A stretch of DNA of 64,000 bases from Tetranychus cinnabarinus (GCA_022266195.1 WHVY01000006.1:4030001-4094000), one strand, 5' to 3'. Positions 36,601 through 51,556 are shown, numbered from the stretch's first letter. Program-made: numbers and translations. Notes: generated by a model from the letters alone, not told the origin.

Positions 36601-39257
36601 ATTTTATGCTGTAAATAAAAAATCAAAAATATATTAGCAAATATAATATAAAAATATATAAATTAAAATGGTAAGGTTTCGTGTTGAGTCCAAGGAAAAA
36701 GGTAGAGAAAGATGAGATTTGTAAGGAAGATGATGATGAATGGTAAAGAAAAGGTGAAGAAAAGGTTGAGAAAAATAAAGGTAAATCGTGATTGACAATG
36801 ATTTGTAATATAAATTTGAAATTATTGTAATCACAATAATGTGTAATAATAACAAGTATCCAACCTTTATCAGTACAACAAGCTAAAAGTCGGACAACAT
36901 TTGGGTGTTTATCCAATTTAAGCATAATGTCCAACTCTTGAAGTAAATCTTCCCAATCTTTGTCCCCACAATCAGCTGTAATGGTGTAAGGATATTGCAA
37001 GTAAAAAATGAACCAATTAGTGGAAAGGTCCGAATAAGTCCAAGTATTATAGTTGTTTGATAATTGTCAGTCAAAGTGGTAAACCATGAATTAATGGATG
37101 ATGAAAAAGAGAGGAATCAAGATTATTAATTTTCAACCATTATTCAATACAATTATTGTTATTAACTTTAAGCTCCTATTATGTGAATGTATCACATAGT
37201 AAGAGATTGAAAGGTTTTTTGCCTAAGTTCACAGTTAAGACAATCATAACAATCAACAAATCAAAAATGAAAATGAAAGCCAAAAATTATGGGTTGCTTT
37301 TTCAATGAGTTTGCCTGATAATTGGTGGACAATATAAACACATTTCAATTGAGTGAAAAAAAACCATGAATCAACATGTACAATGAGTGAAAAGCATAAT
37401 AAAAAATTAGATAAAATAACAGATTGATAGCATTGAATTAACACCATTACTTTTCATTTATCACACATTTTATGTTAGTTTTGAGCTGAATTTTTGCTTC
37501 TAAAGATGACCATTTAACCATTGTTCATGGTTCTTGGTTTGGCTTTGATTTCTCTTGATTTGTTGATTGATAGTTAATGGTTATTACGTTTATTTGTTTT
37601 AACAGCAACATAAGATATTTCACGAAAATGGGTTATTCGCGCCTTCCAGACTTGACCAAAATTGCCTTCACCAAGAATGTCTAATAACTCTAGATTGTGC
37701 CTTGGATATTCAATTGAGTAGGTCCTCTTTTTACGGACAATTGGAGATGTTATCAAATCCTTTTCATCTTGAATGGACATCATTTCATCTGATCCTAATT
37801 TAATTGTACTTTCATCTTTACCCTCATACCGATAGGGCCGAATGTAATTACCATGCCACCCCTTGGACGTCATTGCGCTCTTTTCCTGCGCTTTACGTTT
37901 TGTCTGGTTAAGAAGAGAGGGAAAAAAACAAAAGCAGATTAATTATGTTATTAACTTAAAATGTGATTGTAATATTGTGATTACACTGTATTTAGTATCA
38001 ATTGTTGTCGACTAATTAACCAAATTGATCAAATTAACAAATTGGTGGATCATTTGTGTCAAGTGAATGTTCAAACAACCATATCTAGTGATATAACCTT
38101 CTTGTGAAGAACCCAAATTCATCATACACTTTATACCTCATAAAGGATGTGTAATACTTGTGTTTAAACGTGTATCTACTGTTGTGTATTAATTACACAA
38201 TTATACAATTTACTCAATTGATTATATTAGTTAAAGATGATCTCAATAGACTGGTTAACATAATTATTGAGTTTAAATTAACTCAATTAACATGTTTAAA
38301 CAATAATTAGGCTATAGTAATATGAGTTTAGCTTTTCTTCCCTTTCACTGTTTCCTTATCAACTTGTGCATGTCCTGCTTTTGTATCTCATCTTACCCGA
38401 TTTTACACTTTAAACAATTGCAATTTGTAATCAGTTAACAGTCTAATCAGTTTAATTTGATTACCTTGAAACACGATTTACGAAAATAATTAAGCCAATA
38501 AACTAATCCACCAAGAATGGCAGGAACAATACCGATGATGGCAACAATATATATTTTGGTTGAAGCATTATAAATGTTGGTCGATGGTGTTGGTGATGAT
38601 GATGAAGACGATTGTGACGACGATGACGATAATGGTGTTGTCATTTTATGAGATCTTCCAGCTTCATCATCTGTTATAAAAGAGAGACAATTTAAATCAA
38701 TGATTAATGGTAATGATAGTGATAACAGTTATTGGTTAATGGTTAGAAATGCTTTACAATAAGTAACAACATTCAATTTTCAGGTTAACCCAAAATTTTT
38801 CATTGTCATTCAACAAAACGAAAATTGTAATTACTGTAAAATGAAAATACAAAAATATACACTTTTTTGTATTCATTGGGTCATTTAAAATGCTAATATC
38901 ATTTGGTCAACAATTGTTGATTTTTTAGCAATAATTTAAAGTAAATTTGCTACTTTCCAATTGACCTCACCAATTGGAAGAGCCAACGAGAAAATGAAAC
39001 TTAAAAAAGCGTAAAAAAAGAGTAAAAATCTTGAGGAAAATGCATTAATATTGAAAAATCATCTTTTCTTTTCTTTTCAAGGTTCGATCCATCCATGAAT
39101 ATGATAATCATGATTAGCCTTTTGAATTAACTTTTGTTTAACAGTACAAGAACAAAATGTTTATAATTGCCAATAAGATTAATTTACCTGGAGGCAAATT
39201 AATAACAATTATGATTTGAAGCTTCAAAAGCAAAAGATCATTCCATCTCATGAACAT
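33690..39257 (-). CDS. Cad96Ca: Receptor tyrosine kinase, Cad96Ca (Stitcher)-like
   Basis: Single-pass receptor kinase. Firm exons in transcript order: 38465-38670, 37588-37903, 36865-36975, 34867-35042, 33690-34211; phases fit throughout. A possible first exon, 39188-39257, starts MFMRWNDLLLLKLQIIIVI (signal-peptide-like) and closes the model to 467 codons with stop. Numbering from that start: Ser-rich stalk 33-62 with one N-glycosylation site, membrane span 63-83, kinase about 160-440. All catalytic elements are present: GEGNFGQVW, VAVK, IIHRDLAARN, DFGLAR, MAPESL. The C-terminus YYNIMYSSPGEKV and RDYVDLSDF closely recall Drosophila Cad96Ca, an epithelial wound-response kinase; FGFR/RET kinases are the next nearest. 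Cad96Ca carries a cadherin repeat outside the membrane; I cannot find one here, so either exons were missed or the ectodomain is reduced. The N-terminus is the weak part. Confidence 0.8.
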
Positions 39258-42200
39258 CTTTTTACCAGTAAAAAAATCAATGTCAATCCAAGTAGTGAAT
39301 GAAACAATATGATTGATTGAAAAATTGACTCAATATCATCTTAATTCTCACGGTTATTCAGTTAATTGTTGATTAATTGACAAATGAAAGTGTTACTGAT
39401 GAACATTGTAATTTGACCAGAAACAGCAAAACTCTCACCAATAGCCTTGTCCTGAATAGACAAATTTACACCATTAATGTCACCTTGATTGACCAGAACA
39501 ATTGTTAATATTAAATTGTTGGCGAACAATTAAAGGTTAAAATGAACATTAAAGACAATATTGTAAATTGGAAATGAATATTTAAAAGGAAAATTTGATT
39601 CTTCACTTTTCCTCATTGATTGCTACCAATAGCTCAACATGGGTTAATCTTAATTCATCTTTAGGTCATCTTACGATCATCCAATTTGTCCAATTACAAT
39701 TGAATTAAAACAATAAAATAACATTGAGCTGATTATTGGTTGAACTTTTGAAAAGTGAATCAAATTGGTTAAAATCATTGAAAGCCAAGTTTGAAATTGA
39801 AATTCAAGTTTATTTACCAATCGAGTTAAATTGTTGCTTCAACAATTTACATGAAATTTGAATCGCAAAAGGCATTCTTGATAATTAGTAAATTGGCTTT
39901 TCTTTGCAATTGGTAAATCAAGTTGATTGAAATGTATCAATGATGGACAAGTTGAAGATGAATGGTTAAAGTGCGCTTGATTACAATTGAATTTGTTGTT
40001 CATTAATTGATCTATTGATTGGTAGTAAACAGTTTCAAGAACCATTAAACCACAACAATTTAGAAGAAGGAAGAAAATTATTAAATCAACTGATGATCAG
40101 GATAATGATGTTGTTAAGGGATGACAAAAATGTGTTGTCCTGAATTGAGTTTTGCTGGTAAACAGTAATTATCATTTTCACCACTTTTTTTGCGCTGTAT
40201 TAGTTAACTCTATTGTTGGTGTTACTTTTTTACCCTCAATTAGTATTATCATGAAAACACTAGTCAACAACCAATTGAACTTGAGTTTAAATAATACAAA
40301 AGAGGAAGACAAGCTGAGAATCATCTTGATTGCTGATGATTGTTTTGTTGACAACTTTACCCTTGACATTGCAGTGTCAAGGATATAATACAGTGTAACA
40401 CAATTTTTGGGTTATCCTTTGTGCTTCCAATAATTAAACATAATAACATCGCAATCACAATAAATGATGTTCATTATGAGAGCCATTAGTTTAATAGTAA
40501 AATCATGCATATTAGTGATCAATGGATTCAAAAGTCAAATGAACCTCTGAAAGCAAAACCAAATGAAAATATTGCTTTTGGGTAAAAATGCTCAAGTCAA
40601 CTTCACCTTTGAAAAGCAACCCAAAATTTTTGGGTCTTTGAAGTAAACTGTAAATGATGAATAACAATGTTAACCATTTTACATAAAAAACGGAAAATTA
40701 AAGTAACCAGATTTTTGGGTTGAACATTTCATGAGATTTTTAGGTTTTTAGCTTTCATGATTCACTTTTCTTACCAGAATGTCTTGAAGCTTATTGATCA
40801 ATATTAGTCTCAAGCTTTTCAACTGAAGTTAATTCTGAGATTATTTGCTTGTTAAACATGATAATGATGAACAATGAAAAGATTAATAAAATTGAATGTT
40901 TCAGAATGCAATTATGAATCTATTATTAAAATGTTATCAAAAATGATCAACTTTGAATTGTCTTTTGAGTTGTGAAAAAATCTCCAATTTTATCACTTTT
41001 CTTCTTGATTTATAATTTGGTTTGATAAACAAAAAGGTTAAAAGGTTTTTGCATAATTAAGCGTAAAAGGAAGCGGAAGAATTGATAAATTGTTAATGAT
41101 TAAAAAGATGAGTTTAAACTGAGAAACAATCTGATTGTAAATAACAATTGATTTGGCCGCATTAAACAAGGCATTAAAGCGTTATTATTGACTTAACTGG
41201 ATAAATCTTTGGATAAACTTTAATCATAGGAAATGAACAATTTAATGATGGTTAAAGATGATAATGGTGTTGATCAACTAATTGTGGTTATTCATCACGA
41301 ATTGTGAAAACAAATAACAGTTCACTTATATTGTTGAAAAGTGAAAAGACAATCAAATGATCATCTTTAATGACAGTTTACCAGTTGGACAATTAAATTG
41401 ATGGTAAAATGATTATTGAAATTGATAGCAATCAAAAGGTATTAAAGATGATAATTTAACAATAAAATACAATTTAGATTCTTCTCCAACAACATGCAGA
41501 AGAACCAATTTGACTAAATCAAATACAATTGACGATCGTTAATGATTGATCATCGAATGTATAATTTACATATTTACTGTAAATCATTGCAACTATTAAC
41601 AGTTGATTAAAGGTCAGTTTGGGTGATGATAATGATTGAATTAAGTTGATGGTAATTTGGGTGAAAAGAAAAAAGGAAAAAAAGATTCTGTTCTTTCGGA
41701 CAAATATTGTCTTTACTCAATTCTGGTCATTACCAAAGTATTCAATTGAAATGTCCTTTTTGCATGTTCAATATGAGAAACATTGCATTTAATGGTTTGT
41801 AAATGTTAAATAACAGGGTTAATGGTTTGAATGGTAGACGGAATCATCTTGATAATTATGATTGAGGGTTAAGTTAATTAGTTGTAATGATAATTGAAGC
41901 CTTTTCAACAGTTGAAAAGGATTGCTGTTTAAGCTCAACAATATTTCTTACCTTTTGTAATGTAATTAACTGTTTACTGTTGAATAATTGTCATTGGATA
42001 TCAACAATTAAGACGTAAAGTATTCTTTTAATTGTTGATGTAAATAATGGAATCACATTAGCAAATTAAATGACAAATTCAAGTAGTCCAAGTGTTTATT
42101 GGAATCAAATATTGTAAGTTTGATTCTCAAGCTTTTTCCAGATCAATTTTCAGGTTAAGTTGAATCAACATTTGACTCAATTTTAATCAACTTAACAATT

Positions 42201-45200
42201 ATTCAATTGACCCTGAAGATGGACTGAATGAGATTATCTCAAGATTATTTTAAGATGTTCACTTCTCGATTTAACCTGAACAATATTCAAATCTTGTAAA
42301 TTGAAATTCACTGAAAAAGCCTCACAAAATTTACATTCAATTTTGAGTCTCTCAAAGATGCCATCAATTTGTTGGTTTGATTTTTGCTCAACATGTTATT
42401 CCGTTAAATATTCATACCTGAGATTCTGAAATCTTTATGAACTTTCATCCAACTTGACTATAATTTACTTTAAAGGAACTCAATTTTTCGATGAAAACAA
42501 GCTTTTCATAGACTCCGTTTTGTTTCATCTCAATGGCTTTATAAACTGAATATACAATTTACATTGAATTTGCAGTTCTGTCACATTTCATGATTTCGTT
42601 GGTAGCTAAAGAATTTGATAAAAACTAGATTTTTAGTTTCGACTTTCATTGAAATTCGCAAAATCGATTGTGAGCTTTTAATCAAGAGATTTGAGTATTT
42701 TTTATAGCTTATGAAACAGACTTGGATTGAATCTTTATTTGAGTTTGAAGTTGTGTCCAAAGTATTCATCAACAGTCTGTGAATGTTTAACAGTCAGGTT
42801 TTCAGGTTTGCTCAACAGAATTATTTACCAAAATTATCTAATTTTTGATATTTTACGATTGTTAACATTGACGTTTATTGGTTTTAAATCTGACAACTTG
42901 TTAAATATGAATTGAAGTACAGCATCTAACCTTGGTTAGGCATAAGGTTCATCAAGGTTTTGTTTCAATTTTCACCGAATTTCCATTTTTTCCTTTTCCA
43001 TCAAAAAGACAGTAAATAAACATTTGAAAATAATGGAAAGTTAACAGTTGAAAGTGTAAAAACAATTACATTAACAGTTGAATAATGAATCAACAATTGA
43101 CCTCCAGAGCAAATCAAATCTATGAAATAATCTGTAAGGCAAACAAGGTAATGAAAATTATGAGATTGAGAAAAGGTAAAAAAAGTTTCGTTTCTAATGA
43201 ACACATGAAATTGTACAAGTTAATCAAGTGCTAAATGTGATTACAATGAGTGATGAAAACCCTGAATATATGAGCTGTTTGATTGATGAGTGTATAAGAT
43301 GAACTACTGTCGACTTGCAATTCAAAAATGCAATCAAAATCAGGGTTAAAGTGAAAAGTGACAATTAATTTACAGGGAAAAGAAAACTCTAAATCTTGGA
43401 TTTCTGGTTTCCACTTGAAACAATCAAAATCATATTGAGATTTAGATCTAAATTTTGAACATTTTTTCACTTCCAAACTCATCTTTCATCTTAACAGTTA
43501 TGAGATTTAAAATCACGAAATTTCAATACTAATTGGATTTAATGGAAACCCTTTATAACCATGTAATTTCATTAATCACGAAATGATATTAAAGTCGAAA
43601 CAATTGGACTTGTCGATTGTTTTCATTTTTGACTAATCATGAGAAAAGGAAATCAAAGTTAATCAATGTTTTTATGTGTGTTTCAAGCTAATGGTTTACG
43701 GAAATATATAAATGATGATTGTGATGATGATGAAGATGATAGTGAATGGAGTTACACGAAAAGCCTAAAGCATGGTAACTTCATCATGGAACTGAAACAG
43801 TAACAAGAGCTTTTTGTTTTTGTTTTGTTCCAGTGATGAGGAAACAGTCACTAATGGTCAGTTAAATGGTGAATTACAATTTTCAAATGATTATACTTTT
43901 TTTTCTGGTTAAATCGGTTAATATGGTAAAGAGTAGTCTCAATAAGCTGACAATTGAGCTTAAATTATGAGAGATTTATTGTATTTTGAAAAGGGATTCA
44001 GATTGAGATTGAGAGCGGATAATCATCTTCGTTATCATCAACAGTTTCAACTCAACTTTTCCTCCATTGTTGGTGTTATGGGTGAGAGAAATGGAATCTG
44101 ATTCAATCTTAAATTACTCTAAAAATAGGAATTAACTCTTTCAATCTTTCTGGATATTCAATTTTTTACCTTTTCATGCTCTTCAATTGTATTGAAGCTT
44201 TTGAAGAGCATTTAAAATTACTGTAACCTTTAATTTTTGTCTTCATTTTGGGCTGATTAAAGACTCTAAGATTAACTAATACAATGGAGATTAAAGGATA
44301 AAAATTGATTCTTATGAGGTGAAAATAGCTGGTAAAGCATTTCGCATTGGGTTAACATTGTCATTCGGGTTTGGGTTTAGGCTCTTGTTCAGTCTTTTGG
44401 GTTGTTTATTTGCTAAACCAACTCGCATTTTACACATCATTAAGGCTCATTGAAGCAACAACCACAATTGGACTAATCATTGTGTATATCCTTGTGAATC
44501 AAGATTGACCAAAATTAAACACAGTTGATGTGAAAAGGCAACAAAAGTGAACAAATTTGGTGTGAAAATTGGAGCCAAATTTAAATTGTTTCAATAAAAT
44601 AATATCAATAAAAATATAATTGAGGAAACGACTCGGCTTTTGTTATCAATTATTATTGTAAATCAATCAGTTAATGGTTAAACAATATATTTTGTCTTAA
44701 CTGTAACTGAGTTTGGACAAAATCAAATTTTCAATTCTTTTACTTCTAATACGATTATTCATATTGAATCAAGGAAATTAAGATTTTATGAAGATTCTTG
44801 GCTTTCATTCAATTCATTCAGCTTTACTGATATTTTCAATCATTTCCAGGTTTTGCCATTTTAATTTAGTCTCAACAAAATTGAGGCTTGATTAACTGTT
44901 TTGTATTTAGACATTAACAATCAACTAAACATGTAGATAGACTTGTCTAAAAATGTCTGTAATTAATAGAATCTCAATTTACTATTGATGCAAATTGAAT
45001 TGTTTCTGGTAAATTGAAAAGTCTATTAATAAATTGTTAATAACTGGCTTGACATGAAACATTAAATTGGTAAATCAATGTTTTCAGTGAAAAGGTATTA
45101 GACTTAGGTATTGATGGTAGGGTAAGTCCAGTGAAGGGTTTACAGGTTGGGTCAGTCATTTACATCCTTCAAACCTGAAATGTTAATCTAAATTTGAATG

Positions 45201-47422
45201 TAATCATTATCATTAACCACCGTGACCAGGTTATATATTGAGCTACTAATAACTGAAACCAGAAATGAGAAAAAAATGAATAATGTCATCAAAATGAAGA
45301 AGCAACTTGACCAGAAATCAGTTATTCTTGGTTAACCAAACCAGATATTTGAACTTGGACACTTGCTCAGCTGTTGAATCTGTTTTAAGCTTTTCATTTA
45401 ATCAATTTTGAACGTTAATTGTTATTAAAAGGTTTAATTGTTGTCTTGGAAAACATGAAAACAATTGATCAACAAATCAGAGTTTGGGTCATCACAGTTT
45501 ATGTTTGATTAGTGAATTAATGATTACATTGTTTTTGATGGTTTTGTAAGTGTTGCTCATCAGTTAATCGAGACAAGTTAATCAATTGTTGATCACGTTT
45601 AATAAATGTTAAGCCTGTCAATGGAGTCTGTAAGATGATCCAAATCAAAATGGATTTACAATTGAGAAAGATTGATTGAATAAAAAGATGATTGTCATAA
45701 TTAATAATCCAATTCAAGTGATTGATTTGATTGATACATTTTGACGTAAATGGTTCAATAAAAGGCAACAATTAACCTCTACAAATTTAACATAATTTTG
45801 GTTAACTCAACTTGCTTTAAATAGCCAAGTCTAACCAGATTGAAGGACAAAATGAGCAGAGCATTTCAATGGTAAGATTACATTGAACCTAAATGGGAAA
45901 AGTTGATCTTCTAGATTACAATTTATATTGTAGGCGTTTGAAGATGTTTAATGTTTGAACAATTAATGAACAATTTAATGAAAAGAGATTAATCTTTCCA
46001 TTATTTGGCTTTTTTTAATACAATGACCATTGAAATGGTAATTGACGTTTCAACTAAAACCAGAGACTATTATCATTTGAATAGCCTTGCTTTAAATAGA
46101 GATTTAAATGCAAGTCCAAAGAAAATTGTAATTACCATTGTTTCAATTACAATTGCAGTTTGGGTTGAAACAATTGTAATAGACAATGAATTGGAGGGAA
46201 AATTGATTAACCCAAAAAAAACAAATTAACAAATTGATCAATGTTGGATGGAAAAATATCAATCGCTATTTTTATGATCAGCTTGACGAGTTTGCTATTA
46301 AGAGCTTTTAATCAACATCAAGGGCAACGAATCAATTGTGAGTGTTTTTAAAAAAAGATTCAACAATTAGCAAGAAATGAGTTGAAAAATTAACCATTTC
46401 AATGTTGAACCCGGACGCAATTTAGACTTTTTTGGATCTTTCTAAATCCATTGACCTAATCTAATTGTTGGTTGTAGTTGACATAGGAAAGATACAATCA
46501 AGATTGCAAGTTGAAATGGACAAAAAAGTGAAACCTATTTTTCAGCTTTAAACTGTAAATCCTGGTTGACTTTGGTTTTTTTGTATTAGTTGTTAAGAGT
46601 TATCTATTGAAATCAAGAGTTGAATTGGTAGTCAATGGTTAAAAGTTTGGGTTGTGTGAGACAATTTTTGGGTTCAAATGAATAGCGAGTTAATCACACT
46701 TTAATTGAATTAGGTGTAAGGTTAAAAATTGTTTGAAAAACAGAGCAACAATTAATGGTAAATCATGGAAACAATAATGAGCGACAAAAATAAAGCAGAT
46801 AATTGTTTCCAATTGTAATCTACAATTAATTGAATAATGAGTGTAGGAAAGTGGAACAATTTATCAAACTGTAAGAAAAGTTAATCAAAGGTAATTTTGG
46901 GTTAATCAATTGTATACCAATGACAATGTATTTATATAACATTCAGATATACATATAAATATATCTTGCAAGTGAAACTTGAAATATATCTTGTTTAGGG
47001 ATAATAATGATTGTTGAATAAATGGTTTAACAATTCAACAGTTAATAATGATTATAATAATAATGGGAATCAAGAGTTGAGCTATTAAATTGTTTTAGAG
47101 GCTAATATTTCCGTCTGTAGACTGAAAGTCACCAAGAAAAGGTTGATTGAATGTAAATGAGTGGAAAAGAGTTGCTAGTTGATTAGTGGAGCTATTCATT
47201 GATTTATTTCAACTGTTGATTAGTGGGTTAACTGTTAACAAGAAACAATGAGCAGAAGAGGACAAAATACATTTGGCTACAATTGGAAACAATTAAACGG
47301 TAATTTTGTGGATTTCAAGAGAAGCCTGTTTTTACCTAAACATCTCAACGGATCAAAAAATGGGTTCACATTGCAAAAATTGTATTATTGAATCTGGTAA
47401 CAAGTTGATGACGAGGATGACA

Positions 47423-47448
47423 AGAGAGAGAGAGAGAGAGATAGAGAG
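47423..47448. repeat. (AG)n microsatellite
   Basis: Nine uninterrupted AG units followed by an imperfect ATAGAGAG extension. This is the clearest simple repeat in the gene-poor interval. Confidence 0.8.
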
Positions 47449-48059
47449 GGAAAAATCATGGCGATGATAATGACACATTTTTTCAGATGATATTCTGATG
47501 ATGTTACTTGAAGATTTACTTGATGATAATCTGCTGTTGAACCATCAAGCAGAGCGGAAAGAAAGTTAACTGTTTGGATCATGTTACTGGTTAAATGGAT
47601 AATGTAAATTGTAGAGAATGTAGTTAATGATGATGAGAATTAAGATGATCAAGACTCATATTTCAGGCTGATGAGTCCAAATGTGTAACCTCTCTCAACT
47701 GGACTTTAATTATACATGTTTATAAAGCTATTACGGTTTTTAGTCTCTCATCTGTTGAGCACTCATTTTGTCACCTCTTTTAATCAACCCAATTTTGTTT
47801 GACTTAATTTGCTTAATATTTCTCTCATTTATCAACTAAAACAAAATTAAATGTTTCTCTATCAAATCATGTTCACTCAAATTCAAATCCAGATGGAAAT
47901 TGGTTTACAAAAGATTGACTTATCAAATGAACATAATGGCTATTCAGTGGTGACTCGATGATAATCATCATAATCATCACCAAATACAAGTTCAATTGGC
48001 TTCTTCAAATTGTTAAATGACAACTTAATGGGCTTGAGTAAGGGACGGTATGGCTTTTG

Positions 48060-48211
48060 TTAGGTTAGCAATATATTTTCATTACTTTCTTGATGAGTCT
48101 CACTAAATTCAGGTAATCGCACTGAAGATGATGTTGTTTCCTCTAATATTGCATCCAAAGGTATCAGTTTCAGCTCCTTGAATACTCGAGATCCATTGGA
48201 TATGAAATCAT
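48060..48211 (-). CDS. Possible terminal exon of an unrecognised gene
   Basis: A T-rich acceptor (TTTTCTTTCAATTTGTCTAG) precedes a 49-codon open frame ending in TAA. The composition is protein-like and acidic, with RVFKELKLIPLDAILEE and LPEFSETHQESNE, unlike the Lys/Asn/Ile noise of random A+T-rich frames. It enters in phase 1 (two leftover bases AT). I could not find an upstream donor of matching phase, so the rest of the gene is unknown and the exon may be false. Confidence 0.3.
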
Positions 48212-51200
48212 CTAGACAAATTGAAAGAAAAAATCATTAGAAAAGTCAAACATTTTGAGATTCCAGTAAAACAGATTGACAACAATTTTAGTAAACATTG
48301 AATTGCTCATTTTCAGAGGTTAAATTTTCACTGTTAAATGAACATCTTAGATGGTTAATCTGTTGATTCAGTCTTATCAACTGTTAAATATTTCCTTGGA
48401 AAATGCGATTTCGTTTGACATTTTTGGTTTGCTTTGAAGGTTAACGATCTATGAAAGTTGATTTTTGTCCACAAAAATACAAATTGCTATTAAAATTGCT
48501 CATGTGATGTTTTTTATCGATGATGATGGTGATGATTATTATAATACTCATGGTTATGATGATCATGATGCAGTAAGGAAAAATAATCATCAATTTCAAG
48601 GGTAAGGTTTGATTATTCCTTAGGCTTAATGGCAACATAGCAAATAATCAAATAATGCATTACATGTTGATTTTGTTTGCTGTTTACTAGTAAATTGTTG
48701 TCTTCTGATAGCCAAAGTTTAGTACAAACCTTGTTCTGAAAGGCCGATTAGCAATAGGAGAGGAAAATAAAGGAAAAAAATATCCATGGCGTTGAATTAC
48801 AATAGATGAAACTAACATATGAATTGGAAGAAAAACAGATGATTCTGGTGATGATGAATTTAGAGATGAGTTGTGTGTAACAGATAGCAATTTCACTTCA
48901 ACTATTTAACCATCGGTTCCAGTTTTGCTGGTAAATGCAGGGGCATAAAACACATCAACTAATTGCATAGTTTAACATTGAACGGTCAACAATATATGAT
49001 GATTGTAAAGTCACATTTAAGGCACTGACAGTGAATATTATGATCCGTTTATTTGTGGGAAACAGTCAAATGATTTGATGATCCAATGGTCTAAACAACG
49101 GTTTAACCCAAGTCAACCTCCGTATGAGGAAGAAAATGTGAGAAGATGCATCACAGGTTAAAGGTGATGATAAAAGGGCAAGAATGAAGGAGACAACTAA
49201 ATCAGCGGCAAAAAAAGATCAACAACAATCAGAATTGTAAAAGATTGTGAAAAGTGAAACAAAAGTAAACTGAAAATAAACTGAGATAAACTGAGTTGAT
49301 AAATTGTTGGGAAAAAAACGTTTGTTTTTATTTCTGTTGTTGGTGGTGATAATGTTGGTGTTGCTGTTGATTGACTGGTTGGCTGGTTAATTGGCTGTTG
49401 ATTGTTGCATTTGTTGTGCTTATAGAGAGTGCGAATAGTTGAACTGGTGTTTACCGCAGTCAGTTTCAAAGTAAGAATGAATGAATTTAAGTTTAGTCGT
49501 CGTCCTCCAAAAAGTCGACTTTTTCCATTATGCTCATCATCATCATCATCATCCAAATCAACTTCAACATGTTGGTTAAAGGAGGATCCAAAAGTAGTCA
49601 GAATAGAAGCGGTGAAGCAACGAACGATAGTGAATCAACTCAGGAAAGAGGAAAACATTCGAGATAACATTAAAACTCTTTCTTTATCTTTTCTATTCTC
49701 TCTTTCGGCTCACTTAAAATTTCGACCTTCTTCATCTTCTCCATCTTCTTGATCATCTCCCATGAATTGTTGAATAACCACTTTCTCTTAGTCTACCTAA
49801 CTTGGACTATCCTTTCAATCCTTTCCAACATTTAAATTATCATCTCTTTCCATCCTTTCTTTGTCTTTCCTTTCTTTTTCCTCTTTAACATCAAGTTGCA
49901 AGATTCTTATTCCGATATTCCATGTCTATTCCATTCCAGTTTCATGGTAACATCTAATTTTTTCTCAAAAGCTTTTATTCCCTTCTCCTTGATTGAAACA
50001 GAGACCAAAGCCGAGAGTTTCGCCATTGAAAGGTACCATTTAGATCCTATTGTTGTCACTAGTAGATTGAAGTGAAAGATATATTAGTTTAATGGTGATG
50101 ATAATGACTTGAAATCATTTTACCAAACGACAATGATAGTGATCAAGGCTGGCTAACAGAGAAATATCTCTAAAATGATTTGTTCTTACCATGAGACCTG
50201 ATAATTTGATAAAATCTTTTTCGACTCAATTTGAAGTTTAATTTTTGCCAGGTTTTCCTTGACCATTTTCAACCAATAAACCACTGCGTCTATTAACTCC
50301 TAGCTTTGAAAATTGATTGACTTGTTGATTGATCAGTTTGATTGATGATTCCAAGCCTATGAATCTTAATTTGTATGGTGATGCCAGATATTTGATAGCA
50401 GAAATGGATATTCTTGTGCTTTAAAATGCTGAACAAAATGAAAATAATGATGAACGCCAACGGTTGTCAGTATCTTTATGTACAAATTTGCTGTAATTTT
50501 TTGCTAATAAAATATACAGAAGAGAATGGTTATTTAATGAATAAGTTACTCGATTGATTGATCTCTTACCTTAGTTTAATGGTGCAATAAATGGTAGTGT
50601 CACTCTTCATTTCCTTTTGGTTCACATAATCTTAAATAATCCAATACAATTCATTCCGGTGGAATCAAATAATAGTCACCAGTCATGATAGGAACCAATC
50701 ATTTGAAGCGTCTCCCGGCAATCAACCTAAAATGAAGATCCATTGAATCTTTTACCATCAAATAATACAAAATAATCATTTCTAGTTGAATAAAAGTAAG
50801 ATTGATTGTCCAAGAAAAAAAGGTGAAACAAAAATGTAGACTGGTGAGTTAATACAACCGATCACTGGGTCTGCATCCAAAACATGGCACCAAACAAAAC
50901 AGTACAACTGGAGAAGAGAAAGCAATCAAATTTTTAATAAGTTGATCCAATTTAGAGATTAATAGTTACTTTCAATGGATTATAACAAATTAAAATTGTG
51001 TATCAAATTAAATTTTACACTAAAGGAAATAAAGGAATTCAATTTTTAATTGAATGGAGAGCAAAAAAAGAAAGACTGTAACATTTGATTTACAATTGTA
51101 TTTCAATGGGAAACATACAGTAAAAGAAGAGTGGAGAAATGATTTAGATGAAAACGAATTGATCTTTGGTGAAATTAACAGGCAATTAGGAATATAGTCA

Positions 51201-51556
51201 TTGACAATTTAATTCATGGCATTAAACTGAACACGATATTGAAGGAATTGAAGAAACATGTTAGATATTTTCAAACATTAAGATGAAATCAAAGAGTAAA
51301 CAAGCTCCTTTACTCTTTGAGCTTTACTCTTCTTTACTCCTTGGATGAAATGAAAGCCGTTAAGTAACAGCCAATCTAATCATCTACCAATGGTAACCTT
51401 TTAGTGACACAAAGGTTACCATAGTTTTCTGTTTAAAAATTGCTGCTAATTTTAAACTAACCGCAGTTTTGAGATCAAAGGTTTATTAAAAAGACAGTTT
51501 GATTAACTCATATTGTCATTTAATATGGATTTCTTAGTAAACGACTAACTTACCTA

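Larger units (their letters stand above)
39258..51556. other. Gene-poor 12-kb A+T-rich interval
   Basis: No convincing gene is seen. It may hold undetected 5' exons of the minus-strand kinase and long-range regulatory DNA. Frames at 39839-40045, 43231-43482, 45517-45771 and 46005-46229 have no family signature. A possible terminal exon at 48060-48211 and coding-like sequence at 49449-49630 are listed separately. A GA microsatellite lies at 47423-47448. Confidence 0.5.

Noticed and set aside
39821..39874. Possible extra first exon for the kinase (ATG with a phase-1 donor GTAAAT)
   Set aside because: Phase fits, but the acceptor it would need near 39340 is poor and the peptide shows no signal or cadherin sequence.
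43231..43482. 83-codon minus-strand frame with a plausible ATG
   Set aside because: Reasonable amino-acid mix, but no family match, only a weak donor (GTTTTC) and no partner exon.
49907..50026. 39-codon minus-strand frame starting MAKLSALVSVSIKEK
   Set aside because: Too short, no splice donor or relative to support it.
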